Shown in pieces: positions 17,670 to 26,920 of a DNA stretch of 64,000 nt. The notes below the pieces were generated by a model. It worked only from the letters and a program-made list of their open reading frames with translations, did no database searches and was not told the DNA's origin. The stretch covers positions 310,001-374,000 of the forward strand of contig NZ_JACSPZ010000003.1 of the NCBI RefSeq assembly GCF_014836905.1. Reading direction: 5' to 3'. The translations under genes and the position numbers were made by a program. Each line of letters opens with the position of its first letter. The stretch's first letter is position 1. This DNA is from Solibacillus faecavium. Its GTDB lineage: Bacteria; Bacillota; Bacilli; Bacillales_A; Planococcaceae.

Positions 17670-20370
17670 TTTTTAAACGTTCCCTACTTGTTAACCATAC
17701 TGTTAATACAGAAAATAGTTGATCTAAATTTAAAGGTTTGCTTATATAATCTGATGCTCCGACTTCAAATGCACGGTCACGATCTTGTTTCATCGCTTTT
17801 GCAGTTAATGCAATAATCGGCAGCTCTGTTAACTGCAAATCATAGCGAATACGTTGCATCGTTTCGTAGCCATCCATTTCAGGCATCATAATATCCATTA
17901 GCACGGCATCAACGCGAGTAGCCGTTTGTAAAATATTCAAGCACTCCAAGCCGTTAGTAGCTTCCAGCACGTGAACACCTTTTTGTTCTAAAGCTTGGCG
18001 TAAAGCATAAATATTTCGATGATCATCATCGACTATTAAAATATGCTTTTGGTCAAATATCGTTTTTGGAGGCGTTACTGGAACTGGAAGGGCAGGAGAA
18101 GCATCTGTAAATGCAACTTCCTGTTCGGAAATCAGTGTAGTAACATTTCCTTCCGGCAGACTAGGTAAATAAACTGTAAATGTACTGCCTTCGCCTTCTT
18201 TACTTCGTAACGTAATCCATCCGCCTAAAAGCTTAACGACTTCCCGGCAGATCGATAAGCCTAGTCCTGTACCGCCATATTTGCGGACGGTTGCTCCATC
18301 GGCTTGCTGGAACGATTCAAAGACAAGCTGCTGCTTATCTTGAGGAATACCTATACCAGTATCCGTCACGTTAATCGTTAGCCACGTATCACTAATTTGT
18401 TTCATTGCTGGTGTAACCTGTGCCATTTCCACCTTCACATCAACAGAACCTTGCTCGGTAAATTTCAATGCATTTGATAATAAATTATTCAAAATTTGGT
18501 GGAAGCGTTTCACATCAGTGTGGAAAATTTCTACCATGTTTTGAGCGACATCAACATTTAAATCAAGTTCTTTTTGTTTGGCAATTGGTGAGAACAAATT
18601 ATGGACATGCTGTGGAATTTCATGAACATCCATTTCTCTAAACCATAAATCCATTTTGCCTGCTTCCACTTTAGATAAATCTAAAATATCGTTAATCAGA
18701 TTTAATAAATCTTCACCTGAATCATGAATAACCTTGGCATATTCTAAATCATCGTCAGATAAACGATTATCATTATTTTCCGACAGCATCTCGGATAATA
18801 TTAAAATACTATTAAGCGGTGTACGTAGCTCATGTGACATATTCGCTAAAAACTCAGATTTATAATTTGAGCTTTGACGCAACTGTTCAGCACTTTCTTG
18901 TAGCTCGATCTGTGCTTTCTCCAGTGCGTGCGTTTTTTGCTCTGCATCGCGTGTACGTTCCTCAAGACGCTCATTAATTGTAGTAAGTTCTTCTGTTTGC
19001 ATTTTCAATTCTTCAGATTGTGTTTGTAACTCTTCTGATTGAACTTGTAATTCTTCGGTCATTGCCTGTGACTCATTTAAAAGACGAATAACTTCCATCC
19101 GTCCGATAATACTGTTAATCGTCACGCCTAAATGCACGACTACTTCTTTAATTAAAGCGCGGTGATGTTCATTATATTTCTTTAAAGATGCTAGTTCCAA
19201 TACTGCGATAACGTCATTCCCGAAAAATACAGGAACAATAATTCCGTTTGAAATCGGTATATTTCCTAAAGCTGTTTCAAGGTAATGGAAGCTATTTTCT
19301 TTATTTTCATAGCTTAGTACACGTTTTTCCTTCACACTTTGACCGACGAACCCTTGTCCGACCATAAAGCTTTGACGTCCGACATCATCACCTGTCTCGG
19401 CAAAAGCCGCAATCTTGTTGAACTGGTTAGTATTGCGTACATCTTGAATATAAAAAGCACCATACACTGACTGTGTTCGGGTAGTTATAGAATTGAGTAA
19501 TACTTCACCCAGTTCATCAAGCGAGTGTACGCCCTGATAGGCTGTTACAATTTCAGCTAAATTTCTTTGGAACCATTGACGATTTTCCATTGTAGCTAGG
19601 AGCATATTCGTTGCATCAACTAGATCTCGCACTTCATCATTTGTTTTCGCAACAATGCGCTTACGGTTTTTGCCGTCTGTTTTGTTCATATCTTCAATCG
19701 CTTCAGTTACTTCATTGATTGATCCCGCAATATTTCGGGAAATCATTGTAAATACGATAATCGTAATTACTGCAATGAGAGAGAGAATCGCAAAAAGACC
19801 ATATGTTAAATCGGTATTTCGTTCATTCAGTACTGATACCTGTTGCTGAATATTTTCAGTCTCGACAGTACGGAATGCGGTAAAATTCTGTTGCATTTCA
19901 CTAATCGCTACACTGCTTAATTCTCCATTGAACAACGCGTTTATCTGATCACTGTCATCTCGTGTAATGGCAGTTAATAAGGGTTGTCCGATGTTGTTTA
20001 TCCAATTATTAATACTATTATAAATAGGAGTAAGCTGGTTTTCGTCAGTAGAGTAATTATTTACGAGATTATTAAGTTCCTCATAACTTGCTTCCCAAGT
20101 AGCGACTTCATCCTTATACGTATCTAAATACTTTTCGTTGTTTGTAATTAAGTAACGATGTAACGATGACTCTAGGTTAAGAATTTTTCGCTCTAAATTA
20201 TTCGACATTACACGCATTGAGGAATCATACTTAATAATAGCGTTTCGCTCTTCCTGTAAACTGGTTATTTGATTGTTTAACACAACTGCAGAAACAACTA
20301 AACATAAAATTAAAATAATATAACCACTAGTAATTTTAAAGCCAATCCCAATTTTCCGTTTTTTATTCAT
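17662..20370 (-). CDS. Hybrid sensor histidine kinase (CHASE3-HAMP-GAF-HisKA-HATPase-REC)
   Basis: A 902-residue protein. TM1 is about 12-32, a CHASE3-like helical sensor about 33-185, TM2 about 188-210 and HAMP about 211-265. A GAF domain is about 285-430. A coiled coil with repeated SEELQTQSEELKMQTEEL follows at about 438-500. HisKA carries MSHELRTPLN with phospho-His about 513. HATPase motifs are LLSNALKFTEQG, DTGIGIP and GGTGLGLSI. A C-terminal receiver has acceptor Asp about 824 in AVLMDIMMPEMDGY and Lys in DYISKPLN. It is followed by cheR with an 8-base overlap and faces the REC-PP2C gene, forming a kinase/methyltransferase/phosphatase module. The start follows AAAGGTAGG. Confidence 0.95.
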   Translation of the reverse strand: MNKKRKIGIGFKITSGYIILILCLVVSAVVLNNQITSLQEERNAIIKYDSSMRVMSNNLERKILNLESSLHRYLITNNEKYLDTYKDEVATWEASYEELNNLVNNYSTDENQLTPIYNSINNWINNIGQPLLTAITRDDSDQINALFNGELSSVAISEMQQNFTAFRTVETENIQQQVSVLNERNTDLTYGLFAILSLIAVITIIVFTMISRNIAGSINEVTEAIEDMNKTDGKNRKRIVAKTNDEVRDLVDATNMLLATMENRQWFQRNLAEIVTAYQGVHSLDELGEVLLNSITTRTQSVYGAFYIQDVRNTNQFNKIAAFAETGDDVGRQSFMVGQGFVGQSVKEKRVLSYENKENSFHYLETALGNIPISNGIIVPVFFGNDVIAVLELASLKKYNEHHRALIKEVVVHLGVTINSIIGRMEVIRLLNESQAMTEELQVQSEELQTQSEELKMQTEELTTINERLEERTRDAEQKTHALEKAQIELQESAEQLRQSSNYKSEFLANMSHELRTPLNSILILSEMLSENNDNRLSDDDLEYAKVIHDSGEDLLNLINDILDLSKVEAGKMDLWFREMDVHEIPQHVHNLFSPIAKQKELDLNVDVAQNMVEIFHTDVKRFHQILNNLLSNALKFTEQGSVDVKVEMAQVTPAMKQISDTWLTINVTDTGIGIPQDKQQLVFESFQQADGATVRKYGGTGLGLSICREVVKLLGGWITLRSKEGEGSTFTVYLPSLPEGNVTTLISEQEVAFTDASPALPVPVTPPKTIFDQKHILIVDDDHRNIYALRQALEQKGVHVLEATNGLECLNILQTATRVDAVLMDIMMPEMDGYETMQRIRYDLQLTELPIIALTAKAMKQDRDRAFEVGASDYISKPLNLDQLFSVLTVWLTSRERLKNG

Positions 20371-20483
20371 TTTAATCCTACCTTTAATTAAGATTTCTTT
20401 TAGTAAGTATACTATAACTTAGTAGGGTGTACGAAAATAGAGGATTATAACATTTTTTTGTTTTTTATATACTATTTACCTAT

Positions 20484-21656
20484 TTAAAATGAGTCGAGCT
20501 TACCATATTGACCTCCACCACCACCAACTATCTTCATTTCCCCACTTTTTGCAATCATAAACCTTTTTGCGAGATTTTCTGGAATTATTTTTTTTATTTC
20601 TTCAAATGTGGCGTTATGGAGTATACTCATCTCTGTTCCAAATGCATTTAAAAGCTTTTCAATCGTTTTAGGACCAATGCCCGGAATGAAGTCGAGTGGG
20701 ATTTGGTGAATGTAAGGCGGTCGTTGTATTTCTTCATACTCAGCATCAGATAATTCCTTGATTCTTTTGGCGACGCCTTTAATAAGCTGTTCTTTTCCGC
20801 ATTGAGGGCAACGCAAAAAGTCGTCATTTAAAATTTGTTCCCCACAATTGACGCATACGGTTTCATAATATTTACCAAGCAGGGGGTTTAAACCATAATT
20901 TGCAGTAATCGTTCTGCCATCTTGTTGATGAAGCACTTTTTTCAGTTCTACAAAATTGGCATCCATCACTTTCATTCTCTGATATTCACGCGCCAGTTTT
21001 CCAAGAGAATGCGCATCTGAATTTGTCACAAAACTATAGCGGGCTAATTCTTTAATTCCGCTTACCATTGTCGTATCCGAACTTAATCCTAATTCAATTG
21101 CATCAATTAAGTCAGGGTCGAACACTTCAGTTAAGCTTTTCTTCACACCTTTTCCAAATAAGCTTTTAAATGGAGTAAAGACGTGAGCAGGAATAAATAA
21201 ACCACCAAGTTCATGCACTTTTTGCTGTAAGACACGTCCATCACAATACATACGCTGAGAGCTTAAATGAATATTTTTCTGAAGAGGGCACATCCAGTCC
21301 GAAAACTGTTTCATCTTATTAATAGAAGGCATATAGCAAAGCACATGGATGGGTCCGTGGCAATTTGCATCATAAATTTCGATTTCTGACCCTAGAATGA
21401 GCGTTGTCTTTTTAAAACGAACCCCGCCTTCCGGTAACTCAATGGCCTTTTGCTCACGAACAAGCTGTTCTATTTCGTCAAGAACTTCAGGTGATTGGCA
21501 ATCGATAATACCAATCAAATCTAAACCCTTTCTTGATGTAGCGGTTTCTAATATATTGGTAAGAGTTAAATTATTGCTACCCGTTATTTTTACTGCACGT
21601 CCATTTTGTGTCCGCCCAATATGTATATGCAAATCTGCATAAATTTCCTTCCACAT
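20484..21656 (-). CDS. Endonuclease Q-family protein (PHP domain, zinc finger, helix-hairpin-helix)
   Basis: About 390 residues. The N-terminal PHP-like domain has YADLHIHIGR, GSEIEIYD, GGLFIPAHVFTPF and VTNSDAHSLG, the metal-binding His/Asp set. A four-Cys zinc finger follows (CVNCGEQ...CPQCGK, about 265-285). Then comes a helix-hairpin-helix segment, IPGIGPKTIEKLL, for DNA contact. This order is that of EndoQ (older family name TIGR00375), which cuts 5' to deoxyinosine, deoxyuracil and abasic sites in archaea and in Bacillus pumilus. The tail is glycine-rich (VGGGGGQYGKL). I chose ATG 21656, 8 bases after AAGGAAG; a GTG at 21665 is too close to that site. Confidence 0.85.
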   Translation of the reverse strand: MWKEIYADLHIHIGRTQNGRAVKITGSNNLTLTNILETATSRKGLDLIGIIDCQSPEVLDEIEQLVREQKAIELPEGGVRFKKTTLILGSEIEIYDANCHGPIHVLCYMPSINKMKQFSDWMCPLQKNIHLSSQRMYCDGRVLQQKVHELGGLFIPAHVFTPFKSLFGKGVKKSLTEVFDPDLIDAIELGLSSDTTMVSGIKELARYSFVTNSDAHSLGKLAREYQRMKVMDANFVELKKVLHQQDGRTITANYGLNPLLGKYYETVCVNCGEQILNDDFLRCPQCGKEQLIKGVAKRIKELSDAEYEEIQRPPYIHQIPLDFIPGIGPKTIEKLLNAFGTEMSILHNATFEEIKKIIPENLAKRFMIAKSGEMKIVGGGGGQYGKLDSF

Positions 21657-21760
21657 CTTGTCCACTTCCTTTATTCATATTTATTAAAAGAATACCCGTA
21701 ATGGGAAAATTTATAGTAGGGAAGGGAAAAATTGTCGGCTTGGCTTTCGGGAAAAATAAT

Positions 21761-22216
21761 TTAAAGGATTTTTTTCATTTCATTCCATTTTTCCATTGCA
21801 GCGTTCTCGTCAAACGTACTTAATACACGATAGTTTTCATCATCCAGAATTCGATAATGAGCGCTTAAATAATTTTGCTGAAGACGATGATTTTTAAATT
21901 CATCAATATTTTTCCACCAAATGTAGCCACCCAGCGTTTTTTCTTTCGGAGTGATAATGACATCATGCGCCGTAAGCTCGATTACTTCCATCGGGTCACC
22001 GCCGATTTTATTTTGTAGTGTAGGGCTGTGGCGAAATAGGGCACAGATGGCAATAGTAGTTGTCCAATTTGCAAGTGTACGGTCTTTTTCAATTTGAACG
22101 AGTGTCTTTTTGGAAATTCCTAAAATTTCAGCCATCTTATCTTGTGTGAAATTATTTTCTGTTCGGATAAGTTTTAAACTTTCCGAAGTAATTTGCATAA
22201 TAAATTGTCTATCCAT
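21761..22216 (-). CDS. XRE-family helix-turn-helix regulator
   Basis: A 151-residue protein. Residues about 10-65 form a lambda-repressor-type HTH (LIRTENNFTQDKMAEILGISKKTLVQIEKDR). The C-terminal half (about 75-150) contains YIWWKNIDEFKNHRLQQN and the repeat-like YRILDDENYRVLSTFDE; I do not recognise its fold, but similar proteins occur in Bacillales. GAGGTGAT precedes the ATG with suitable spacing. It lies between the DUF2339 gene upstream, 61 bases away, and the EndoQ gene downstream, all on the same strand. Regulatory targets are unknown. Confidence 0.85.
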   Translation of the reverse strand: MDRQFIMQITSESLKLIRTENNFTQDKMAEILGISKKTLVQIEKDRTLANWTTTIAICALFRHSPTLQNKIGGDPMEVIELTAHDVIITPKEKTLGGYIWWKNIDEFKNHRLQQNYLSAHYRILDDENYRVLSTFDENAAMEKWNEMKKIL

Positions 22217-22277
22217 TTTATCACCTCATGTAAGAAAAGCAGCCTTAACAAAATCGCTAAGGCCACCTCCATTAATC

Positions 22278-24386
22278 TTATCCTTCTTTATCTTTTCCTA
22301 ACAGTTTATTTGAAATAAAGAGCCCGATTGCTCCAATGGCAATGAATGAAATGGAGCGAATTAAGATGTCGAGTTCAGATAAATCAAAGAAAATCATTTT
22401 AATAATGCCGAAAAACAGCAAGCCTATTCCAACAAGCTTCAAGTTTCGGTAACTTCGTTTTGCTGCTAAAAATAGTGACAAGCTAGCGATAACGAAGATT
22501 GAGACTGTATTTAAGATTACAGCTGAGTTCCAATTGATGAGATCATGATAGTTCATGAAATGCGTCATATTAAACAGCCATATAATTGAAATAATCATAC
22601 CGGCAATCGTCAATTGTTCTGTATAGCGGGCGATAAAAGCTTCATAGTTTTTATAAATAATACCGCGCTTCCATAAATCTGCTACGATTGCCCATAAAAC
22701 AGCAATATATAAAATACGGACAAGTATCGCGACTACAATCGCTCGTTCATCAACCCATGTATTCACTAGTAATATGAGCCACACAAATCCGTAAATTCCA
22801 CCGGCAAGGAACGGAAGCAACCGGCCGATAAACGCTCGGTTAACCATAACAATTCCTGCAAAGCCAATCGCAACTACGCTAAACCATAAAAAATTAGTGA
22901 ATTGCATCGGCATATACGCCCAGTCTAATTTCCAAATGTATAGTAGCCCCGCAGCATAGAGTAGGGGTGGGAATAGATCACGTAATCCTATAATCCATTC
23001 TTTATTTTCTACTGGCTCACGGTTAGATCGAAGCAGCATTGCATATAAACCTGCGAGCATAGCGATGACGAGTACCATTGTTACATGCTCCATCGAGAAA
23101 AACGGTTGAACAGAATAAAAAGTAAAAACATAAATAGCCAGTATTGAAAACGTAATACCCTTTACCCATTTCATAAAAATGATGTCATGCTTCACAGCGA
23201 GTATTAATCCTGCAAATGAAACAAGTACGAATAAAAGGAACATAACTTCTTGTGAAATATTCAGTTGCGCAATAATGTTTAAAATTGTTAAGACTGATAG
23301 TGTAGCAAACATATCAATTAACAGTTTATCTGCACGTTTAAACGCAATGTATAACGAACCGGCTAAAGCTCCCAGCATTAAACCTAATACAATTAAAAGC
23401 TCCATATCTTTATTAATTAGCAATCCATTAATCAGTGATAGGACAATAATGGTAAAGGTAAAGAGCATACTTGCATTTCGTTTGCTATTGCTCGAATACA
23501 AACGTAAATAACTTATTAAAAAGACACAGTATAACGTGAGCATTGCAAGTGCAAAGAACAAAATTTGTTCATTATGGAATGCCGATACAATTGCCAATGC
23601 CAATATTGAAAAAGCCATACCAATATAAAGGGCTTTTCGCTGTTTATGTTTCCAAATAACAATCTGTACAGTAGTAAATAGCAATACTATGAAAATACCA
23701 ATGATCAACTCACTAAATTCCATATATTCAAGTAAATAAGGAAGCAGCAGCGATGTAAATACAACGAGCGCTGTTAATGCTTCATTGCCTTTTAAATAGC
23801 TAATGAATACGCCGTAAATAATGTAAATTAGTGCAAGGACGAGTGCAACGTAAAGGCTCAGTACATCATATATGATTGCTCCTGCAGCCGTAACTAAAAT
23901 CCCGACGATGAATGCACCGCCGTAAAGAGATAAGGCTACAACCCGTGATCCCTTTTGCTTTTTCTCCATCCAATATGCACATACAGCAAGACCGACAGAT
24001 AACATAAAGCCAGCAATTATTTTTACACTGTCTGATAAGAAGCCATAATCACTAACAAGCTTTAAGCCCCAAAGGACTCCGAGCACTAAAATAACCATGA
24101 AAATTCTAGGGAGTGCACGGGTAAATGTTTCTTCGAGAGATCGTTGTGCCTTTTTAGGCTCTGTCTCCTTAGGCGTTGTTTCTTTAGGTGGGACAGGTTG
24201 CTTAATGACAAGTGTATCTTTTGGTTGGGCCTTTACAGCAGGAACGGATGTTGTCATTTTATTTTGTGCGGGTACGACTTTCTCGAACTTCGTATGTTCC
24301 TTTAAATGCTGGACCTCAGCTTTTAATGTACGTAACTCCTGTTCAAGTGCACCAATCCGTTCTAACATTTCAGATTCTTTTTCCAA
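22278..24386 (-). CDS. DUF2339 family large membrane protein
   Basis: About 702 residues. A short N-terminal coiled coil (LERIGALEQELRTLKAEVQ) and a Pro/Lys-rich linker (PVPPKETTPKETEPKK) are cytoplasmic; then about 20 or more hydrophobic segments fill residues about 95-695. This is the DUF2339 layout (predicted polytopic protein, function unknown). The TTG at 24386 follows GAGAGGTGA at 5 bases; the in-frame codons further upstream have no site. The last residues (SNKLLGKDKEG) are hydrophilic. No operon partner clarifies its job. Confidence 0.85.
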   Translation of the reverse strand: MEKESEMLERIGALEQELRTLKAEVQHLKEHTKFEKVVPAQNKMTTSVPAVKAQPKDTLVIKQPVPPKETTPKETEPKKAQRSLEETFTRALPRIFMVILVLGVLWGLKLVSDYGFLSDSVKIIAGFMLSVGLAVCAYWMEKKQKGSRVVALSLYGGAFIVGILVTAAGAIIYDVLSLYVALVLALIYIIYGVFISYLKGNEALTALVVFTSLLLPYLLEYMEFSELIIGIFIVLLFTTVQIVIWKHKQRKALYIGMAFSILALAIVSAFHNEQILFFALAMLTLYCVFLISYLRLYSSNSKRNASMLFTFTIIVLSLINGLLINKDMELLIVLGLMLGALAGSLYIAFKRADKLLIDMFATLSVLTILNIIAQLNISQEVMFLLFVLVSFAGLILAVKHDIIFMKWVKGITFSILAIYVFTFYSVQPFFSMEHVTMVLVIAMLAGLYAMLLRSNREPVENKEWIIGLRDLFPPLLYAAGLLYIWKLDWAYMPMQFTNFLWFSVVAIGFAGIVMVNRAFIGRLLPFLAGGIYGFVWLILLVNTWVDERAIVVAILVRILYIAVLWAIVADLWKRGIIYKNYEAFIARYTEQLTIAGMIISIIWLFNMTHFMNYHDLINWNSAVILNTVSIFVIASLSLFLAAKRSYRNLKLVGIGLLFFGIIKMIFFDLSELDILIRSISFIAIGAIGLFISNKLLGKDKEG

Positions 24387-24578
24387 ACATCTCACCTCTC
24401 TTAATATAATACTCAATTAGTGTAATTTTACACTTTAATTCAGCGTATGTAAATAATTTTCGAAAGATTCAACCTTTTGTATGAATTAAAAAATAAGAAC
24501 GTAGCCCGATTTCTAGAAACTTTTATGTATCTTATTCGTAACAAAGTAGATGAACAAATATATAGGGAGGAATATTCG

Positions 24579-24752
24579 GTGTTTGGAGAAAAGCCTAAAT
24601 GTACTATATGCGGTAAAGAAATTAAAGGTGAGGAGGTAGTTTATATTAAAATGCGCTATCCAAAGCGAAAAGGGATGACAGAAATAAAAGCTTATTTAAA
24701 TAATGAAGGAAGTTTCATGTGTGAAGACTGCTTTCAACAGAAATCGAATTAA
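24579..24752 (+). CDS. 57-residue zinc-ribbon-like small protein
   Basis: I start it at the GTG 8 bases after AGGGAGG, giving 57 residues; the frame extends further upstream but without a ribosome site. Two Cys pairs, CTICG near the start and CEDC near the end, flank a basic centre (KMRYPKRKGMTEIKAYL), indicating a treble-clef or zinc-ribbon metal site. Near-identical Bacillales proteins are often labelled Fe3+-hydroxamate ABC transporter substrate-binding protein, which cannot be right for a 57-residue cytosolic protein. Function unknown. Confidence 0.75.
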   Translation: MFGEKPKCTICGKEIKGEEVVYIKMRYPKRKGMTEIKAYLNNEGSFMCEDCFQQKSN

Positions 24753-24799
24753 ATATTAGGGAAACCCTACTACTGAGTTTCCCATTTTTTAAGATAAGG

Positions 24800-25054
24800 T
24801 TACTTATTTTTAATCTCCACTATGTTTTCGTGAATCTTAAATAATACAATCATTAACTCACAGTAAATCCGAATTATAACTGGCCCCAACACAGTGAATA
24901 TAAGGCACATTAAAAACGAAATAATATCTCCGCTGAAAAGGGAAAATAAAGCAGATAGTAAACCACCGATAATTGTTAATCCGGCCAAAGCCCAAAAAAC
25001 ATACTTAATAATATCTCCTGCAATCATACGGTTGAAATTTAAAAAATCGTTCAA
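24800..25054 (-). CDS. DUF4282 small membrane protein
   Basis: About 84 residues from the TTG that follows AAAGGA; an earlier in-frame TTG at 25084 has no site. Two TM segments (YVFWALAGLTIIGGLLSALF and IISFLMCLIFTVLGPVII) are followed by RIYCELMIVLFKIHENI, the conserved C-terminal block of DUF4282. Function unknown. It stands alone, converging on the zinc-ribbon gene. Confidence 0.75.
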   Translation of the reverse strand: MNDFLNFNRMIAGDIIKYVFWALAGLTIIGGLLSALFSLFSGDIISFLMCLIFTVLGPVIIRIYCELMIVLFKIHENIVEIKNK

Positions 25055-25440
25055 TTTTCCAGTCCTTTCTAAAATAGTTTGCAATTCGGTATTAATAAAT
25101 ACTCAGCATTCCTTAAAACCAGGACGACAGCCAAATCCAATCTTTCGACACCAATCACCAGCCCATTAACAAAAATTCAGGAAATTGTTGCTAATTGTAT
25201 ATCCTATGCAAAAGGATTACGCACATATTATCGAATTTTGAAAGAAAATGGGTTGCAACTGTCATTGCCAACGGAACAACTAGTGACAAAAAAATATATA
25301 TTAGTAGCGAACTGTATATTAGGGACTGTAATAAGGAAGTATTAGTTATGTAATGTTAAAAACAATTTAGAACATATAATTATTATTCAAAAAAGTTATT
25401 TGGTAGTATTAAATTGAGTATAGATTTCATAGGGGGTTTT
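25055..25440. other. 386-base intergenic region, possible gene remnant
   Basis: An 88-codon open frame at 25079-25345 (+) has no ribosome site and no family match I recognise. It contains an imperfect direct repeat, GTTGCTAATTGTATAT at 25187-25202 and GTAGCGAACTGTATAT at 25304-25319. I cannot tell decayed coding DNA from chance. The right end carries the AGGGGG ribosome site of the transglutaminase gene. Confidence 0.3.
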
Positions 25441-26736
25441 ATGAGTAATTTAATTATTTTTTCATGCATATTTCTTATTCTATTAACAATTTTTATAAAG
25501 ACTTTCCGTTCATTTACATCGCAGCTGTACTTGCGCAGTAAAATAAAAAAAGGTCTCCTTCAAAATAAAACAGAGATTCGGCTAGCTAAAGGTGATAAGC
25601 AACAATTGTCCGAAGTTTATAAACGCGTTTATAACATTGTTACCCATAGACCAAGTCGTTTGTTTACTTCAAAAAATAGAAGGAAATTCGAGCAAAGGGC
25701 AACAAGTGAACTGAATCGAATGGTAAAAAATCCTCTGACAAAACTATTCGCGAGTTTATTAACGTTTTCTAAAGGAATGCTCACATTTATTTTCCTGATA
25801 GCAACAACTTTTTTTGGTGTATTGGTAGTAGATGAAGTAAAAGCATCCTCGTTAACATTGCCGACAATTAATAAAGACGTTCAATTAAAATTGAATGTCG
25901 ATTTGGAAGACAAAATTGATTCAATCGTTTCCAGTTTATTTAATGCAGAAAATAAACTGCAGAGCTTTAACTTTCAGCCATTGGCAAATGATGAGGTCAT
26001 TCCTGTATATGATGTAAAAGATTATCCGCAGGTCATCACGAATGTGGAAGAATTAGGGCAAGCGATTGCACATCATATGTCCAAATTCGAAAATCAGTTT
26101 ACCCTGCATTATGAGGGGGATGCATCTGATTTTGAGAACACGGTTGATGAAGTGTATAAGTGGCTACAGGTAAACGAGCCTTATTTATGGGCAGTCATGG
26201 GAGATTTCTCAACACGTGCAAGGTCCTTTGGCAATCAAATTGAATGGCAGGCTACGATAAATTATGATTTAACAGCTGAAGAAAATGCGATTGTATTAGG
26301 TATGATCGAGCAAATTGTTCAAACTATTCCTGACGATGCATCAGAAGCGGAAAAAGTGAAGTTTGTAAATGACTACTTAGTAGTGCATACAAAATATAAT
26401 CTGAACAGTAAAGCCAATGCACATACACCATACTCCGTTTTAGTCAATGGGGAAGGCGTATGTGAAGGATACGCACTAGCAGCATTATTAATGTTTGAAG
26501 AGCTTGGTATTGAAGCAAAGTACGTTATCGGTGATGCGGGCGGTCCTCATGCCTGGAATCTAGTAAAAGTGGATGGACAGTGGTACCACTTGGATGTTAC
26601 ATGGAATGACCCGGTGCCTGATCAAGGTGATAAAGTTCATTATAACTATTTCTTAATTACTGATGAAAAAATGAAAAAAGACCATCAGTGGATTGAAGCA
26701 GACTACCCTAAAACGGCAGTAGAAAATTATCTTTAA
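25441..26736 (+). CDS. Membrane-anchored transglutaminase-like protein
   Basis: 431 residues from the ATG after AGGGGG; the upstream in-frame start at 25414 has no site. TM1 is about 3-20, a basic cytoplasmic stretch about 25-95 (IKKGLLQNK, SKNRRKFEQR), TM2 about 106-130. The rest is extracytoplasmic. The transglutaminase/cysteine-protease-like core at about 310-420 has Cys about 341 in GEGVCEGYALAALL, His about 370 in GPHAWNLVKV and Asp about 385 in YHLDVTWND. It may process or crosslink surface proteins; bacterial members are often proteases. It is monocistronic. Confidence 0.85.
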   Translation: MSNLIIFSCIFLILLTIFIKTFRSFTSQLYLRSKIKKGLLQNKTEIRLAKGDKQQLSEVYKRVYNIVTHRPSRLFTSKNRRKFEQRATSELNRMVKNPLTKLFASLLTFSKGMLTFIFLIATTFFGVLVVDEVKASSLTLPTINKDVQLKLNVDLEDKIDSIVSSLFNAENKLQSFNFQPLANDEVIPVYDVKDYPQVITNVEELGQAIAHHMSKFENQFTLHYEGDASDFENTVDEVYKWLQVNEPYLWAVMGDFSTRARSFGNQIEWQATINYDLTAEENAIVLGMIEQIVQTIPDDASEAEKVKFVNDYLVVHTKYNLNSKANAHTPYSVLVNGEGVCEGYALAALLMFEELGIEAKYVIGDAGGPHAWNLVKVDGQWYHLDVTWNDPVPDQGDKVHYNYFLITDEKMKKDHQWIEADYPKTAVENYL

Positions 26737-26758
26737 TTCCAAAAAAATCAAAATAATA

Positions 26759-26788
26759 TTGACAAATGAAATGTATTAACCACATAAT
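26759..26788 (+). promoter_or_regulatory. Promoter of the YtrA-like operon
   Basis: TTGACA (26759-26764), an 18-base spacer and CATAAT (26783-26788). The first operator-like repeat (26771-26793) covers the spacer and the -10, which is the geometry of simple repression. Confidence 0.65.
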
Positions 26789-26903
26789 ACACTTTAAGGA
26801 GTGTATGAAGTGCTTAATACATTTTTTTGTGCATACTGTATTAAAGGGTTAGTACAGGTGAGAACGCATTTTTTAGATATAGTGTACTAGGTCATTAATA
26901 CAC
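26771..26903 (+). promoter_or_regulatory. Four YtrA-like operator repeats
   Basis: Four 23-bp imperfect palindromes of the AGTGTA...TACACT type lie at 26771-26793 (reverse orientation), 26800-26822, 26835-26857 and 26881-26903. Against the first site read in reverse, the others match at 20, 17 and 18 of 23 positions. Known YtrA-type GntR operators have similar arms. One copy overlaps the -10 and the last ends 18 bases before the regulator start. Confidence 0.7.
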
Positions 26904-26920
26904 GAAGGGAGCTGACAACA

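Noticed and set aside
24477-24578. N-terminal 34-residue extension of the zinc-ribbon protein
   Set aside because: The GTG at 24579 has a strong, well-spaced AGGGAGG, and homologues begin with FGEKP-like sequence.
25079-25345. 88-codon frame before the transglutaminase gene
   Set aside because: No ribosome site, unusual composition, no recognised family; retained only as a possible remnant.
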